From Candidatus Chryseobacterium colombiense (GTDB lineage: Bacteria > Bacteroidota > Bacteroidia > Flavobacteriales > Weeksellaceae): DNA of 64,000 nucleotides. The notes under the pieces are model-generated. The model had not been told where the DNA came from. It saw only the letters and a list, made by a program, of their open reading frames with translations, and did no database searches. How positions within the stretch are numbered: position 1 is the stretch's first letter; each line of letters begins with the position of its first letter. The stretch spans positions 2,356,001 to 2,420,000 of the forward strand of contig CP119310.1 in NCBI GenBank assembly GCA_029203185.1, given 5' to 3'. Below, in pieces: positions 17,751 to 26,022 of this stretch. A program made the translations under genes and the position numbers.

Positions 17751-18549
17751 GCAGACCGCCGATTTTATCAGAAACATCATTCAGGAAACTCCTGATTTTG
17801 CCATCGTTTTAGGCTCCGGATTGGGAAAGCTTCAGGATGAAGTGGAAGCAATTCATATTCTTGAATACAAAAACATCCCTAATTTTCCACAGACCACAGT
17901 TGCAGGCCATAGCGGAAAACTTATCTACGGAATTCTGGAAGGTAAAAAAGTACTGATGATGAGCGGCCGCTTTCATTACTATGAAGGTCATTCCATGGAA
18001 ACCGTAACTTTTCCTATCAGGGTTTTTCATTTATTAGGCATCCAAAATCTAATTCTTTCTAATGCTTGTGGCGGAGTAAACCCGAATTACAACATCGCTG
18101 ATATTGTTATTGTAAAAGACCACATCAATATGATGCCTGAACATCCGCTTCGTGGCAGAAATATCGATGAATTGGGACCTCGTTTTGTTGATATGAGCGA
18201 ACCTTACAACAAAAAGATGATTTCCGTTGCCGAACGATCTGCCAAAGAAAATAATATTAAAGTTCATCAGGGAATTTATGTTGCCTTACAGGGACCTACT
18301 TTTGAAACGCCGGCAGAATACGGAATGATAAAAGCAATCGGTGGTGATATGGTAGGAATGAGTACCGTACCTGAAGTAATTGTTGCCAAACATATGAATA
18401 TGGATGTTTTTTGTGTCTCCGTAATTACAGATCTGGGAGGACCCGATATTGCCTTCACCGTTTCTCACGAAGAAGTTTTAAATGCAGCCAACAAAGCAAT
18501 GCCCAATGTGATTACTCTGGTAAAAGGTCTGGTAAAAAATTACCAATAG
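17734..18549 (+). CDS. Purine nucleoside phosphorylase (trimeric type)
   Basis: A 271-residue enzyme splitting purine nucleosides with phosphate to free base and ribose 1-phosphate. Motifs: IVLGSGLG (24-31), phosphate-site MSGRFHYYEGH (76-86), SNACGGVNPN, LQGPTFETPAEY (185-196) and GMSTVPEVIVAKH. The base-contact position that is Asn243 in the human enzyme is Asp here (VITDLGG, D233); this is discussed as a finding. It overlaps lpxK by 17 bases and shares its transcript. Normal length for the family. Confidence 0.93.
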   Translation: MLEKIKQTADFIRNIIQETPDFAIVLGSGLGKLQDEVEAIHILEYKNIPNFPQTTVAGHSGKLIYGILEGKKVLMMSGRFHYYEGHSMETVTFPIRVFHLLGIQNLILSNACGGVNPNYNIADIVIVKDHINMMPEHPLRGRNIDELGPRFVDMSEPYNKKMISVAERSAKENNIKVHQGIYVALQGPTFETPAEYGMIKAIGGDMVGMSTVPEVIVAKHMNMDVFCVSVITDLGGPDIAFTVSHEEVLNAANKAMPNVITLVKGLVKNYQ

Positions 18550-18642
18550 ACAGTCTCGATCTATAAATTTTTCCTTATTCATAAGAAACTGATCTCAAAT
18601 TCCGTTTCATTGTTTAGATTTGCATAAAATGAAATCGAAAGA

Positions 18643-19161
18643 ATGAGAAAGTTAGTATTAATTTTTGCCTTAAGTATTTTTGGATTGGGTCATTCTCAGG
18701 AAGTTCCAAAAGTTCTTAAAACCGGTTTTTCCAAAGAAGCTTTAAACCAGAAATTGGAAGATGAAGATGGGAAAAGCACTACTATTCAGCAAATTTTGGA
18801 TCAGCATAAAGGAAAAGTATTGGTTATTGATTTTTGGGCAGGTTGGTGTAGAGACTGTCTGAAAGCGCTTCCAAAAGCTAAAGAACTGGAAGAAAACAAT
18901 AAAAATATTGATTTCGTATTCCTCTCGCTCGACCGCTCCAAAGAAGGTTTTGATAAAAGCCTGGAAAGATTTGAAATGAAGGACAAAGAAAACTATTGGT
19001 TTGCTTCCGGCTGGAAAAATGACTTTAATAATTATGTTGACCTCAACTGGATTCCTAGATATATGGTAGTCGATCAGAAATCTTCTATTGCAAAATATTA
19101 CGCGATCACACCTGAAGATCCGGAAATTCAATTTACTATTGATAAGTTATTAAATAAATAA
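18643..19161 (+). CDS. Exported thioredoxin-fold protein (TlpA/ResA-like)
   Basis: A 172-residue protein with signal peptide MRKLVLIFALSIFGLGHSQ. The thioredoxin fold starts around residue 45; the active site is WCRDC (Cys69 and Cys72) in VIDFWAGWCRDCLKALPK, and the cis-Pro loop is WIPRYMVVD. Proteins of this type keep periplasmic thiols reduced, for example for cytochrome c maturation. The CRDC dipeptide is uncommon compared with CEPC/CGPC. Alone on its transcript as far as spacing shows. The redox partner is unknown. Confidence 0.88.
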   Translation: MRKLVLIFALSIFGLGHSQEVPKVLKTGFSKEALNQKLEDEDGKSTTIQQILDQHKGKVLVIDFWAGWCRDCLKALPKAKELEENNKNIDFVFLSLDRSKEGFDKSLERFEMKDKENYWFASGWKNDFNNYVDLNWIPRYMVVDQKSSIAKYYAITPEDPEIQFTIDKLLNK

Positions 19162-19243
19162 GGTTTAGGCTAAGATTGAGATTAAGAATCTCGTTGCACT
19201 CTAAAACCATGACAAGAAAATACAGAATCCATATCTTTGTGAT

Positions 19244-20341
19244 ATGGATTTTCCTTTTCCCATCCGCAAAATAATTCATGTTGATATGGATGCATTTTAT
19301 GCTTCCGTAGAGCAGCATGACAATCCTACACTAAAGGGAAAAGCCATCGCCGTTGGAGGACAGCATCGAGGAGTTGTTGCCGCAGCAAGCTACGAAGCCA
19401 GAAAATTTGGAGTTCGCTCTGCAATGCCCAGTAAAACAGCCCAAGAAAAATGTCCTCATTTAATTTTTGTTCCCCCACGTTTTGCGCGATATAAAGAAAT
19501 TTCAAGAAAAATCAGGGAAATATTTTACGAATATACAGATCTTGTAGAGCCCCTCTCTTTAGATGAAGCCTATCTTGATGTTACCGAAAATAAAAAAGGA
19601 ATAGAATCCGCCAATCAGATTGCGAAGGAAATCCGTCAGAAAATATTCAGTGAAACCGGACTCACCGCTTCTGCAGGAATTTCCGTTAATAAATTTTTAG
19701 CAAAAGTAGCTTCCGATATCAATAAACCGAACGGACAAAAAACGATTCATCCTGATAAAATCGAAACATTTTTAGAAGAACTTCCTGTTGAAAAATTTTA
19801 CGGCGTTGGAAAAGTTACGGCTAACAAAATGTTTAGTTTAGGAATTTTTAAAGGAAAAGATTTAAAAAAAAGATCTATTGAAGACTTAACCCGAATGTTT
19901 GGAAAATCCGGTGGATATTATTACAATGTCGTTCGCGGAATTCATCATTCTGAAGTAAAACCTCATCGCATACAGAAAAGTGTGGCAGTGGAAAGAACTT
20001 TTTTTGAAGATATTTTTGATGAACAGCAGATCAATGAAAAACTTGAAAGTCTAAGTACCGAGCTTCATTCAAGACTACAAAAAAATAATATTCTCGGGCG
20101 GACCTTAACGTTAAAAATTAAATACAAAGATTTCTCACTTTTTACAAGAAGCATCACTAAAGAAGATTATTTTTCTTCGGCAGATCAATATTTCAATACC
20201 GGAAAAAAACTCTGGGAGCTCCGTCCGTTCGACAAACCTGTCCGATTATTAGGCTTATCACTCTCCCATTTGAATACTGAAGATCAAAAACTGGTTTCCG
20301 TTCAACTAAAAATCCCGTTTAAGGAATTTGAAGATCAATAG
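19244..20341 (+). CDS. dinB: DNA polymerase IV (Y-family)
   Basis: A 365-residue error-prone translesion polymerase. Catalytic acidic residues: D14 in HVDMDAFYASVEQ and D106/E107 in PLSLDEAYLDVT. Also seen: SYEARKFGVRSAMP, SAGISVNKFLAKVASD, KPNGQ and the little-finger domain with KSVAVERTFFED. No C-terminal clamp-binding peptide is obvious beyond QLKIPFKEF. Alone on its transcript. A TATCTTTG box lies five bases upstream of the ATG without a matching -33 element. Confidence 0.95.
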   Translation: MDFPFPIRKIIHVDMDAFYASVEQHDNPTLKGKAIAVGGQHRGVVAAASYEARKFGVRSAMPSKTAQEKCPHLIFVPPRFARYKEISRKIREIFYEYTDLVEPLSLDEAYLDVTENKKGIESANQIAKEIRQKIFSETGLTASAGISVNKFLAKVASDINKPNGQKTIHPDKIETFLEELPVEKFYGVGKVTANKMFSLGIFKGKDLKKRSIEDLTRMFGKSGGYYYNVVRGIHHSEVKPHRIQKSVAVERTFFEDIFDEQQINEKLESLSTELHSRLQKNNILGRTLTLKIKYKDFSLFTRSITKEDYFSSADQYFNTGKKLWELRPFDKPVRLLGLSLSHLNTEDQKLVSVQLKIPFKEFEDQ

Positions 20342-20385
20342 TTTGTAAATTTTCACTATCTTGTAGAAACCAAATTTTACAAAAT

Positions 20386-21858
20386 ATGAACCAGACAATG
20401 ATTCAATTTTTCCACTGGTATTCGGAAGGAAACGGAAAGCTTTGGCAGGAAGCCGAAAAACAGTCAAAATATTTATCAAAATTAGGAATCACGGCGATTT
20501 GGTTTCCTCCGGCTTACAAAGGCGCAAACGGAGGCTATTCTATTGGTTATGACACTTATGATCTGTTCGATCTCGGGGAATTTGATCAGAAAGGAACCAT
20601 TCCTACAAAATACGGAACAAAAGATGAGTATTTAAAAGCCATTAAAACCCTTAAAAAAAACAATATTCAAGTCATTGTTGATATTGTACTGGGACATAAA
20701 GGCGGTGGTGATGAACTGGAAACCTTTAAAGTGGTAAAAGTAGACGAAAACAACCGTGAAAAAGTAATTTCCGACGTTTTTGAAATACAGTCTTACACTA
20801 AATTTACTTTTCCTGGAAGAGCAAAAAAATATTCAGATTTTGAATGGAATTTCACCTGCTTCAGCGGAACCGACTACGCAGAAGGAATGGACAAGCATAT
20901 CTATAAAATCCAATCTGAGTACGGAAACGATTGGGAGGAAATGATTGATGATGAAAAAGGAAATTATGATTACCTCATGTTCAATGATATTGAGCATCGA
21001 AATCCTCATGTACGTGAAGAACTCAACTATTGGGCAAAGTGGTATTTTGATCAGACTGATTTTGACGGAGTAAGACTGGATGCCTTAAAGCATATTTCTT
21101 TTGATTTTTACAAAGAATGGCTCACTTTACTGCGCTCCAATTCCGGAAAAAATATTTTTGCCGTTGGGGAATATTGGGCTCCCGGACATCTGCATCTGCT
21201 TCAGAAATATCTTGAAGTGACGGAAGGCTGCATGAGCTTATTTGACAGCTCTTTGCAGAATAACTTCCATACAGCATCCAAAGAAGGTGGTTCTTATGAT
21301 TTACGAAGAATTTTTGATGAGACTCTAACGCTGGCTGATCCTATGCACTCTGTTACTTTGGTTGATAATCATGATACTCAGCCGTTACAAAAGCTTGAAG
21401 CTCCTGTGGAATCATGGTTTAAACCTATTGCTTATGCACTCATATTACTCAGAGAAGAAGGCTATCCATGTGTTTTTTACCCCGACTTATATGGAGCTCA
21501 TTATATAGATAAGGACGGAGCAGGCAATGATCAGGAAATTTTTCTTCCCAAAATTGATAAGATTGAAGAATTATTAAAAGCCCGGAAAGATTATGCTTAC
21601 GGAGCTCAGAGAGATTATTTTGAAGATGCCAATTGCCTAGGTTGGGTTCGGGAAGGAGATCAGGAACATAGTGGTTGCGCTGTTGTGATCAGTAATAAAG
21701 ATGCCTATAATAAACCTATGGAGGTCGGAAAACAATATTCCGGAAAGAAATTTCATGATCTTTTAAAAAGATTCAAAGAAAAAGTAACGATTGATGAAAA
21801 TGGCTGGGGAAATTTTCCTGTTCCCGCAGGAAACGTGAGTGTTTGGATTCCTGAATAA
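20386..21858 (+). CDS. Alpha-amylase, cytoplasmic GH13 type
   Basis: A 490-residue glycoside hydrolase family 13 enzyme without a signal peptide, similar in layout to intracellular bacterial AmyA. The (beta/alpha)8 barrel starts at GITAIWFPPAYKG. Catalytic triad: nucleophile D232 (DGVRLDALKH), acid/base E262 (AVGEYWAP) and D330 (LVDNHDTQ). Conserved region I reads DIVLGHK (residues 99-105) with Gly where Asn usually stands. A B domain with EIQSYTKFTFPGR follows, and the C-domain ends in PAGNVSVWIPE. It should hydrolyse internal alpha-1,4 glucans such as glycogen or maltodextrin. Starts 44 bases after dinB. Confidence 0.92.
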   Translation: MNQTMIQFFHWYSEGNGKLWQEAEKQSKYLSKLGITAIWFPPAYKGANGGYSIGYDTYDLFDLGEFDQKGTIPTKYGTKDEYLKAIKTLKKNNIQVIVDIVLGHKGGGDELETFKVVKVDENNREKVISDVFEIQSYTKFTFPGRAKKYSDFEWNFTCFSGTDYAEGMDKHIYKIQSEYGNDWEEMIDDEKGNYDYLMFNDIEHRNPHVREELNYWAKWYFDQTDFDGVRLDALKHISFDFYKEWLTLLRSNSGKNIFAVGEYWAPGHLHLLQKYLEVTEGCMSLFDSSLQNNFHTASKEGGSYDLRRIFDETLTLADPMHSVTLVDNHDTQPLQKLEAPVESWFKPIAYALILLREEGYPCVFYPDLYGAHYIDKDGAGNDQEIFLPKIDKIEELLKARKDYAYGAQRDYFEDANCLGWVREGDQEHSGCAVVISNKDAYNKPMEVGKQYSGKKFHDLLKRFKEKVTIDENGWGNFPVPAGNVSVWIPE

Positions 21859-21881
21859 AAACTTTTGAAACTAAAGTTTTT
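21857..21881. terminator. Short bidirectional hairpin between convergent genes
   Basis: AAAAACTTT at 21857-21865 pairs with AAAGTTTTT at 21873-21881 across TTGAAAC-type loop bases. It overlaps the stop codons of both the amylase (+) and the carboxylesterase (-). The stem is A/T-rich, so termination strength is uncertain. Confidence 0.45.
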
Positions 21882-23202
21882 TAAGTTCCAGAATTTCAGG
21901 TTTTTCCGAGTCTTCAGAAATTGTACCGGTTCTAGCAAACTCTGCCCAAAGCGCCCGGAGTTTTCTTCCGTTTTTCTGAATATACTCCCAAGGTACATCT
22001 TTTAATAATTCGGAATCTTTCCACGCGGTTTCATTTTCAAAAATCAACGGAAGATCTACACAATGAGAAGCTCCGATAAAATTATTTTTTAATCGGGAAT
22101 GAAGGGTAAACTGATAAATATTTCCGCCTCCTGCTGCATAGTTTTGGGCAAAAATAGCAGCAGGCTTTTCATAGATAGATTCTGTGGTTTTCCGAACAAT
22201 TCTGTCGAGAATTTTTTCATGTAAATAAGTGTACAGTCCTTCTTCGGCAGTTTTTACATAAAAAGCAGTTTCATCATGATTTAAACCGATCAATACATCA
22301 TATTTTTTGGCATTTTCTTTCCATTTCGGAAGACTTTCCTCTTCGGTACATAACGGAGAATAGCCATATTGTGTACAAAAAGGCATGGAGGTTTTTAAGC
22401 CATATTTCATAAATGACGGTAGAAACGCTGAATAGCTTTCTGTCATTTTTAAAGGATCTTTCTCATCTTGTAAGAATGCTGTTTTCTGAAAAAACTCAAG
22501 AGACATTTTGCTTCTTTTAAGACGAAAACCAAGAGGGGCACTCTGAATAATCACTCTTTGAAATAAATTTTCAATGCCCTCGGAAATCATTAAATGGGCA
22601 ATCGCATCACCTCCGGAAGATTGTCCGAAAAGAGTAATATTGTGAGAATCTCCGCCAAAGCTTTCAATATTGCTTTTGATCCATTGTAAAGCTTCAATGA
22701 TATCGAAAAGCCCTAAATTCGGAGGTCTTTTTTCATTGCCGCCTAAAAAACCAAAAAGTCCGAGGCGATAAGAAACAGAAACTACAATAATATGTTGTTC
22801 TCTCACCCAAACTGAAGGATCTGAAGTAGGAAGATCTCCGCAGCCAACTTCATAAGAACCACCATGAATCCAAACAATTACAGGAAGCCTTTCTTCGTCT
22901 TTAAAATTTTCCGGCCGTGTGATTGTTAAATATTGGGGAGATTCATCAACATGAAATTTTTCAATGTCTGTTTTTCCGATAAGCCTTTCTAAAAGCGGAC
23001 TTATTTTCTGTGGACAAACCGGTGTTTTGTCTGGGAAACCAATTTCTGAGGAAGAATATTTTACGGGAACAGGTTTCTGATACCTTTCTGATGTCGCATA
23101 GCGGATGCTTTGAGCCTTAATAACTCCATTTTCTTTTAAAGCTAAAATTTTTCCGAACGGCGTCTGAAAAGCATGAGTTCTAAAATTTTGTTGTGATGTC
23201 AT
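21871..23202 (-). CDS. Type B carboxylesterase / lipase family protein
   Basis: A 443-residue alpha/beta hydrolase of the carboxylesterase B family. Oxyanion motif WIHGGSYEVG (111-120), a NLGLFDIIEALQWIKSNIESFGG block, and the nucleophile elbow FGQSSGGDA with Ser195. The acid is likely in GLNHDET and the His in ASHCVDLPLIF. At 443 residues it is shorter than the usual 500 or more. No signal peptide is visible, unlike many relatives. Substrate unknown. Convergent with the amylase gene. Confidence 0.88.
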   Translation of the reverse strand: MTSQQNFRTHAFQTPFGKILALKENGVIKAQSIRYATSERYQKPVPVKYSSSEIGFPDKTPVCPQKISPLLERLIGKTDIEKFHVDESPQYLTITRPENFKDEERLPVIVWIHGGSYEVGCGDLPTSDPSVWVREQHIIVVSVSYRLGLFGFLGGNEKRPPNLGLFDIIEALQWIKSNIESFGGDSHNITLFGQSSGGDAIAHLMISEGIENLFQRVIIQSAPLGFRLKRSKMSLEFFQKTAFLQDEKDPLKMTESYSAFLPSFMKYGLKTSMPFCTQYGYSPLCTEEESLPKWKENAKKYDVLIGLNHDETAFYVKTAEEGLYTYLHEKILDRIVRKTTESIYEKPAAIFAQNYAAGGGNIYQFTLHSRLKNNFIGASHCVDLPLIFENETAWKDSELLKDVPWEYIQKNGRKLRALWAEFARTGTISEDSEKPEILELKKL

Positions 23203-23282
23203 TGAATTTCAAAATAGTAAGTAATAGGCTCCAGATTTTCCACTTCAATTTACTACTTTTTTAGTATTTAGTACCTATCAAA

Positions 23283-24184
23283 TTAGTTTAAGGTTTTATA
23301 TTCACTCGGAGACACTCCTACTTTACTTTTGAACAGTCTGGTAAAATGCTGCGGATATTTAAATCAAGATCATAAGAAATTTCACTAATGGATTTTGCAG
23401 GATCAAAAATCTGATCTTTGGCAACATCAATAAGTTTATTGTGAATATATTCCTGGGCAGAAATTCCGAGCTCTTTTTTAATAAGATCTCCAAAATAGTT
23501 GGCAGAAAGATTGAGCTGCTCTGCAAAATAGTTGACCATAGGAAAACCTATATTCTTAGGTTTGTCAGATTTTAAATACTCATTCAGCAGGTTTTCAAAT
23601 TTCCCGATAACTCCCTGATTGATATGATCTCTTGTTATGAACTGACGATCATAGAAACGCATGCAATAATTTAAAAACAACTCAATATTGTTTACTATTA
23701 AAGATTTACTATGTTTGTCTATTGTCTGCTCCAGCTCATGTTTTATATTCTTGAAGCATTCTAAAATAATTTCCCTCTCCTTTTCTGAAAGGTGCAATGC
23801 TTCATGAACTTCATAAGAAAAGAAATTATAATTGTTGATATTTTTACCCAAGTTGGTTCCTTTTAATAAATCGGGATGAAAAATTAAAGCAAAACCTGCA
23901 GGCTGAATATAAGTATCTGCATTATAAATTCCGTAAGTCTGCCCCGGAGCAATAAAAACCAGTGTTCCCTCCTGATAATCATAACTGTGCTTTCCATACA
24001 GCATATCTCCACACATCACATCTTTTAGGAAAACAGTATAAAATCCAAATTTTCTGATATACTGACAAATCGGATTTGCCTTGGAAAAATCAACCACACT
24101 TATCAGCGGATGCATCGTTTCATGATTCATCATTTTATTATATTCCGCAACCGTATTAAATATTTCAACCTTCTGATTTTCCAT
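23283..24184 (-). pseudogene. AraC family transcriptional regulator, frameshifted near the C-terminus
   Basis: The frame starts best at MENQKVEIFNTVAEYNKMM (24184), with an N-terminal ligand-binding cupin-like domain (LVFIAPGQTYGIY) and a first helix-turn-helix (MVNYFAEQLNLSANYFGDLIKKELG). In the second helix-turn-helix the current frame reads ISYDLDLNIRSILPDCSKVK and stops at 23318. Restoring a single G (C on the plus strand at about 23365) gives ISYDLGFKYPQHFTRLFK and then SKVGVSPSEYKTLN, the exact family C-terminus, with a stop at 23283-23285. So the recognition helix of the second motif is lost. It is either a real one-base deletion or a sequence error. It is divergent from the adjacent alcohol dehydrogenase and may have regulated it. 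Confidence 0.85.
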
Positions 24185-24431
24185 GAAGTATATTTTATTT
24201 CTATTCAAAATTACCACTTTATCAGCTGACATTTTATAAGGTCTGTAAAATTGGTACATCTTTCCGTAATTTATATAAGCCGAGTTGAGCTAAAAGTTTC
24301 GACTTTTGTATCCATGATAATAATATTTAATTCCAGCGGATATATTTTAATCGTAAATTATAACATTCATTTTTAATGATCCTTCAATACAAATTTAAAA
24401 CTCAACTAATTAAAATTTAAACTAAAAAAAT

Positions 24432-25487
24432 ATGAGCACAATCACTGTAAAAGCTTACGGAGCAGAATCCAGGACAGCAGATTTAGCTGAAATCAACATT
24501 GAAAGGAGAGAAGTAACGCCTAAAGATGTAGAAATTGAAATTCTATATTGCGGAGTTTGCCACTCAGATCTTCACACCGCAAGAAATGACTGGGGCGGAT
24601 CTATGTATCCTGTTGTTCCGGGACACGAAATTGTAGGAAGAATCACAAATGTAGGAAGCGAAGTTTCCCAATTTAAAGTGGGAGATTTAGCCGCCGTTGG
24701 TTGTATGGTTGATTCCTGCGGACACTGCGACAGCTGTAAGCACGATCTGGAACAATACTGCCAAAATGGTTTCACCGGAACTTATAATGGAAAAGACAAA
24801 CATTTGGGAGGCCATACTTTCGGTGGATACTCTCAGAAAGTAGTCGTTGACGAACATTTCGTACTAAGCGTTCCTGAAAATCTTGATCTTGCCGCAGTAG
24901 CACCACTTCTATGTGCAGGAATTACAACATGGTCACCTTTAAGACACTGGAATGTAGGTCCAAATTCTAAAGTTGCCGTTGTAGGTTTAGGAGGTTTGGG
25001 ACATATGGCCATCAAACTGGCAAAAGGTTTGGGAGCAGAGGTTACTTTATTTTCAAGAACTCCGGGAAAAACTGAAGATGCTAAGAAATTGGGAGCAGAT
25101 CATGTCGTTATTTCTACAGATGATGCTCAAATGAAAGAAGTAGCTGCAAAGTTTGACTTAATTATTGATACTGTTCCTTACGAGCACGACATCAATCCTT
25201 ATATGCAAACTGTAGCCCTGAACGGAACTCTTGTCTTGGTTGGTTTCGTTGGCCAGTTTGAAGAAGCAAAACCAAGTACCGTACCTATGATTTTCCAGCG
25301 TCGTTCTGTGGCGGGATCATTGATCGGTGGTATTGCTGAAACTCAGGAAATGCTTGATTTCTGCGGAAAACACAATATCGTTTCTGATATTGAATTAATT
25401 AAAATCCAGGATATCAACAATGCTTATGAAAGAATGCTGAAAAGCGATGTAAAATATCGTTTTGTAATTGATATGCAATCTTTGTAA
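24432..25487 (+). CDS. Zinc-dependent NAD(P)-linked alcohol dehydrogenase (YahK/CAD-like)
   Basis: A 351-residue medium-chain dehydrogenase. Catalytic zinc ligands: C43 in CGVCHSDLH and H65/E66 in VVPGHEIVGR. Structural zinc Cys: C96, C99, C102 and C110 in SCGHCDSCKHDLEQYC. The cofactor fold is VVGLGGLGHMAIKLAKGLGA. The pattern is that of the YahK / cinnamyl alcohol dehydrogenase-like group, which reduce a wide range of aldehydes with NADPH. It is divergent from a frameshifted AraC regulator, so its regulation may be altered. A terminator follows. Confidence 0.93.
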   Translation: MSTITVKAYGAESRTADLAEINIERREVTPKDVEIEILYCGVCHSDLHTARNDWGGSMYPVVPGHEIVGRITNVGSEVSQFKVGDLAAVGCMVDSCGHCDSCKHDLEQYCQNGFTGTYNGKDKHLGGHTFGGYSQKVVVDEHFVLSVPENLDLAAVAPLLCAGITTWSPLRHWNVGPNSKVAVVGLGGLGHMAIKLAKGLGAEVTLFSRTPGKTEDAKKLGADHVVISTDDAQMKEVAAKFDLIIDTVPYEHDINPYMQTVALNGTLVLVGFVGQFEEAKPSTVPMIFQRRSVAGSLIGGIAETQEMLDFCGKHNIVSDIELIKIQDINNAYERMLKSDVKYRFVIDMQSL

Positions 25488-25510
25488 TTCTTCGTATATT
25501 TTTAACTGAA

Positions 25511-25535
25511 AGACTCTCTCCGGAGAGTCTTTTTC
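25511..25535. terminator. Bidirectional terminator
   Basis: AGACTCTC at 25511-25518 pairs with GAGAGTCT at 25523-25530, loop TCCG, then TTTTTC. It lies between the convergent alcohol dehydrogenase and HxlR genes. Confidence 0.88.
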
Positions 25536-25557
25536 TTATAGTAAAACAATATTTAAA

Positions 25558-25923
25558 TTAATTCCCGTATTTTCCACCCATATCTTCAAATGCCCATTCT
25601 GCCATTGAATTGATAACAGGAATCAAGCCTTTTCCGGCTTTACTTAATTCATAGGTTACATGAGGCGGAACCACAGGTTTTGCCGTTCTTATTATTAAAC
25701 CATCACTTTCCAATTGTTTTAAATGCTGAATCAGCATTTTTTCCGTCACTGCCGGAATCGCCCGTTTCAATTCACTGTATCTTTTATCACCTCCTGAAAG
25801 ATTATATAAAATAATGGGCTTCCAGAATCCACCGATTTTTTCCATCACATACGTTACCGGACAATAATCGAGCGCATATTTCTTATTCTGCTGAATGGTT
25901 GAACTTTCTTTAATTGCTGCCAT
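25558..25923 (-). CDS. HxlR family transcriptional regulator
   Basis: A 121-residue winged-helix protein with the family signature YCPVTYVMEKIGGFWKPIIL (residues 20-39), then YSELKRAIPAVTEKMLIQHLKQLESDGLI and the wing PPHVTYELSKAGKGL. Cys21 is at the conserved position used as a thiol redox sensor in YodB/HypR/QorR relatives. It acts as a dimeric repressor in this family. It is divergent from an NmrA-like oxidoreductase gene, the classic QorR-QorB arrangement. Two tandem operator-like repeats lie just upstream of its start, so autorepression and repression of the neighbour are likely. Confidence 0.93.
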   Translation of the reverse strand: MAAIKESSTIQQNKKYALDYCPVTYVMEKIGGFWKPIILYNLSGGDKRYSELKRAIPAVTEKMLIQHLKQLESDGLIIRTAKPVVPPHVTYELSKAGKGLIPVINSMAEWAFEDMGGKYGN

Positions 25924-25929
25924 AATACA

Positions 25930-25977
25930 TACTTTAGGGTAAGTACTTGTATAAAAGTAAGCACAAATATACCTTTG
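25930..25977. promoter_or_regulatory. Tandem operator and promoter between HxlR regulator and NmrA-like gene
   Basis: Two inverted repeats of the form TACTT-N6-AAGTA lie head to tail at 25930-25945 and 25944-25959, sharing the bases TA. The plus-strand promoter for the NmrA-like gene is a TACCTTTG box (25970-25977) with a TTG at 25947-25949 inside the second repeat. A repressor bound there would block that promoter, and the first repeat begins seven bases upstream of the HxlR start codon. Confidence 0.75.
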
Positions 25978-26022
25978 TATCAGGAAATAAAAAAATAATT
26001 ATTAACAAATAATACAAATATT

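Noticed and set aside
18742..19131. A 129-codon minus-strand frame opposite the TlpA-like gene
   Set aside because: The sense frame is a clear thioredoxin-fold protein; the antisense frame is Phe-rich and featureless.
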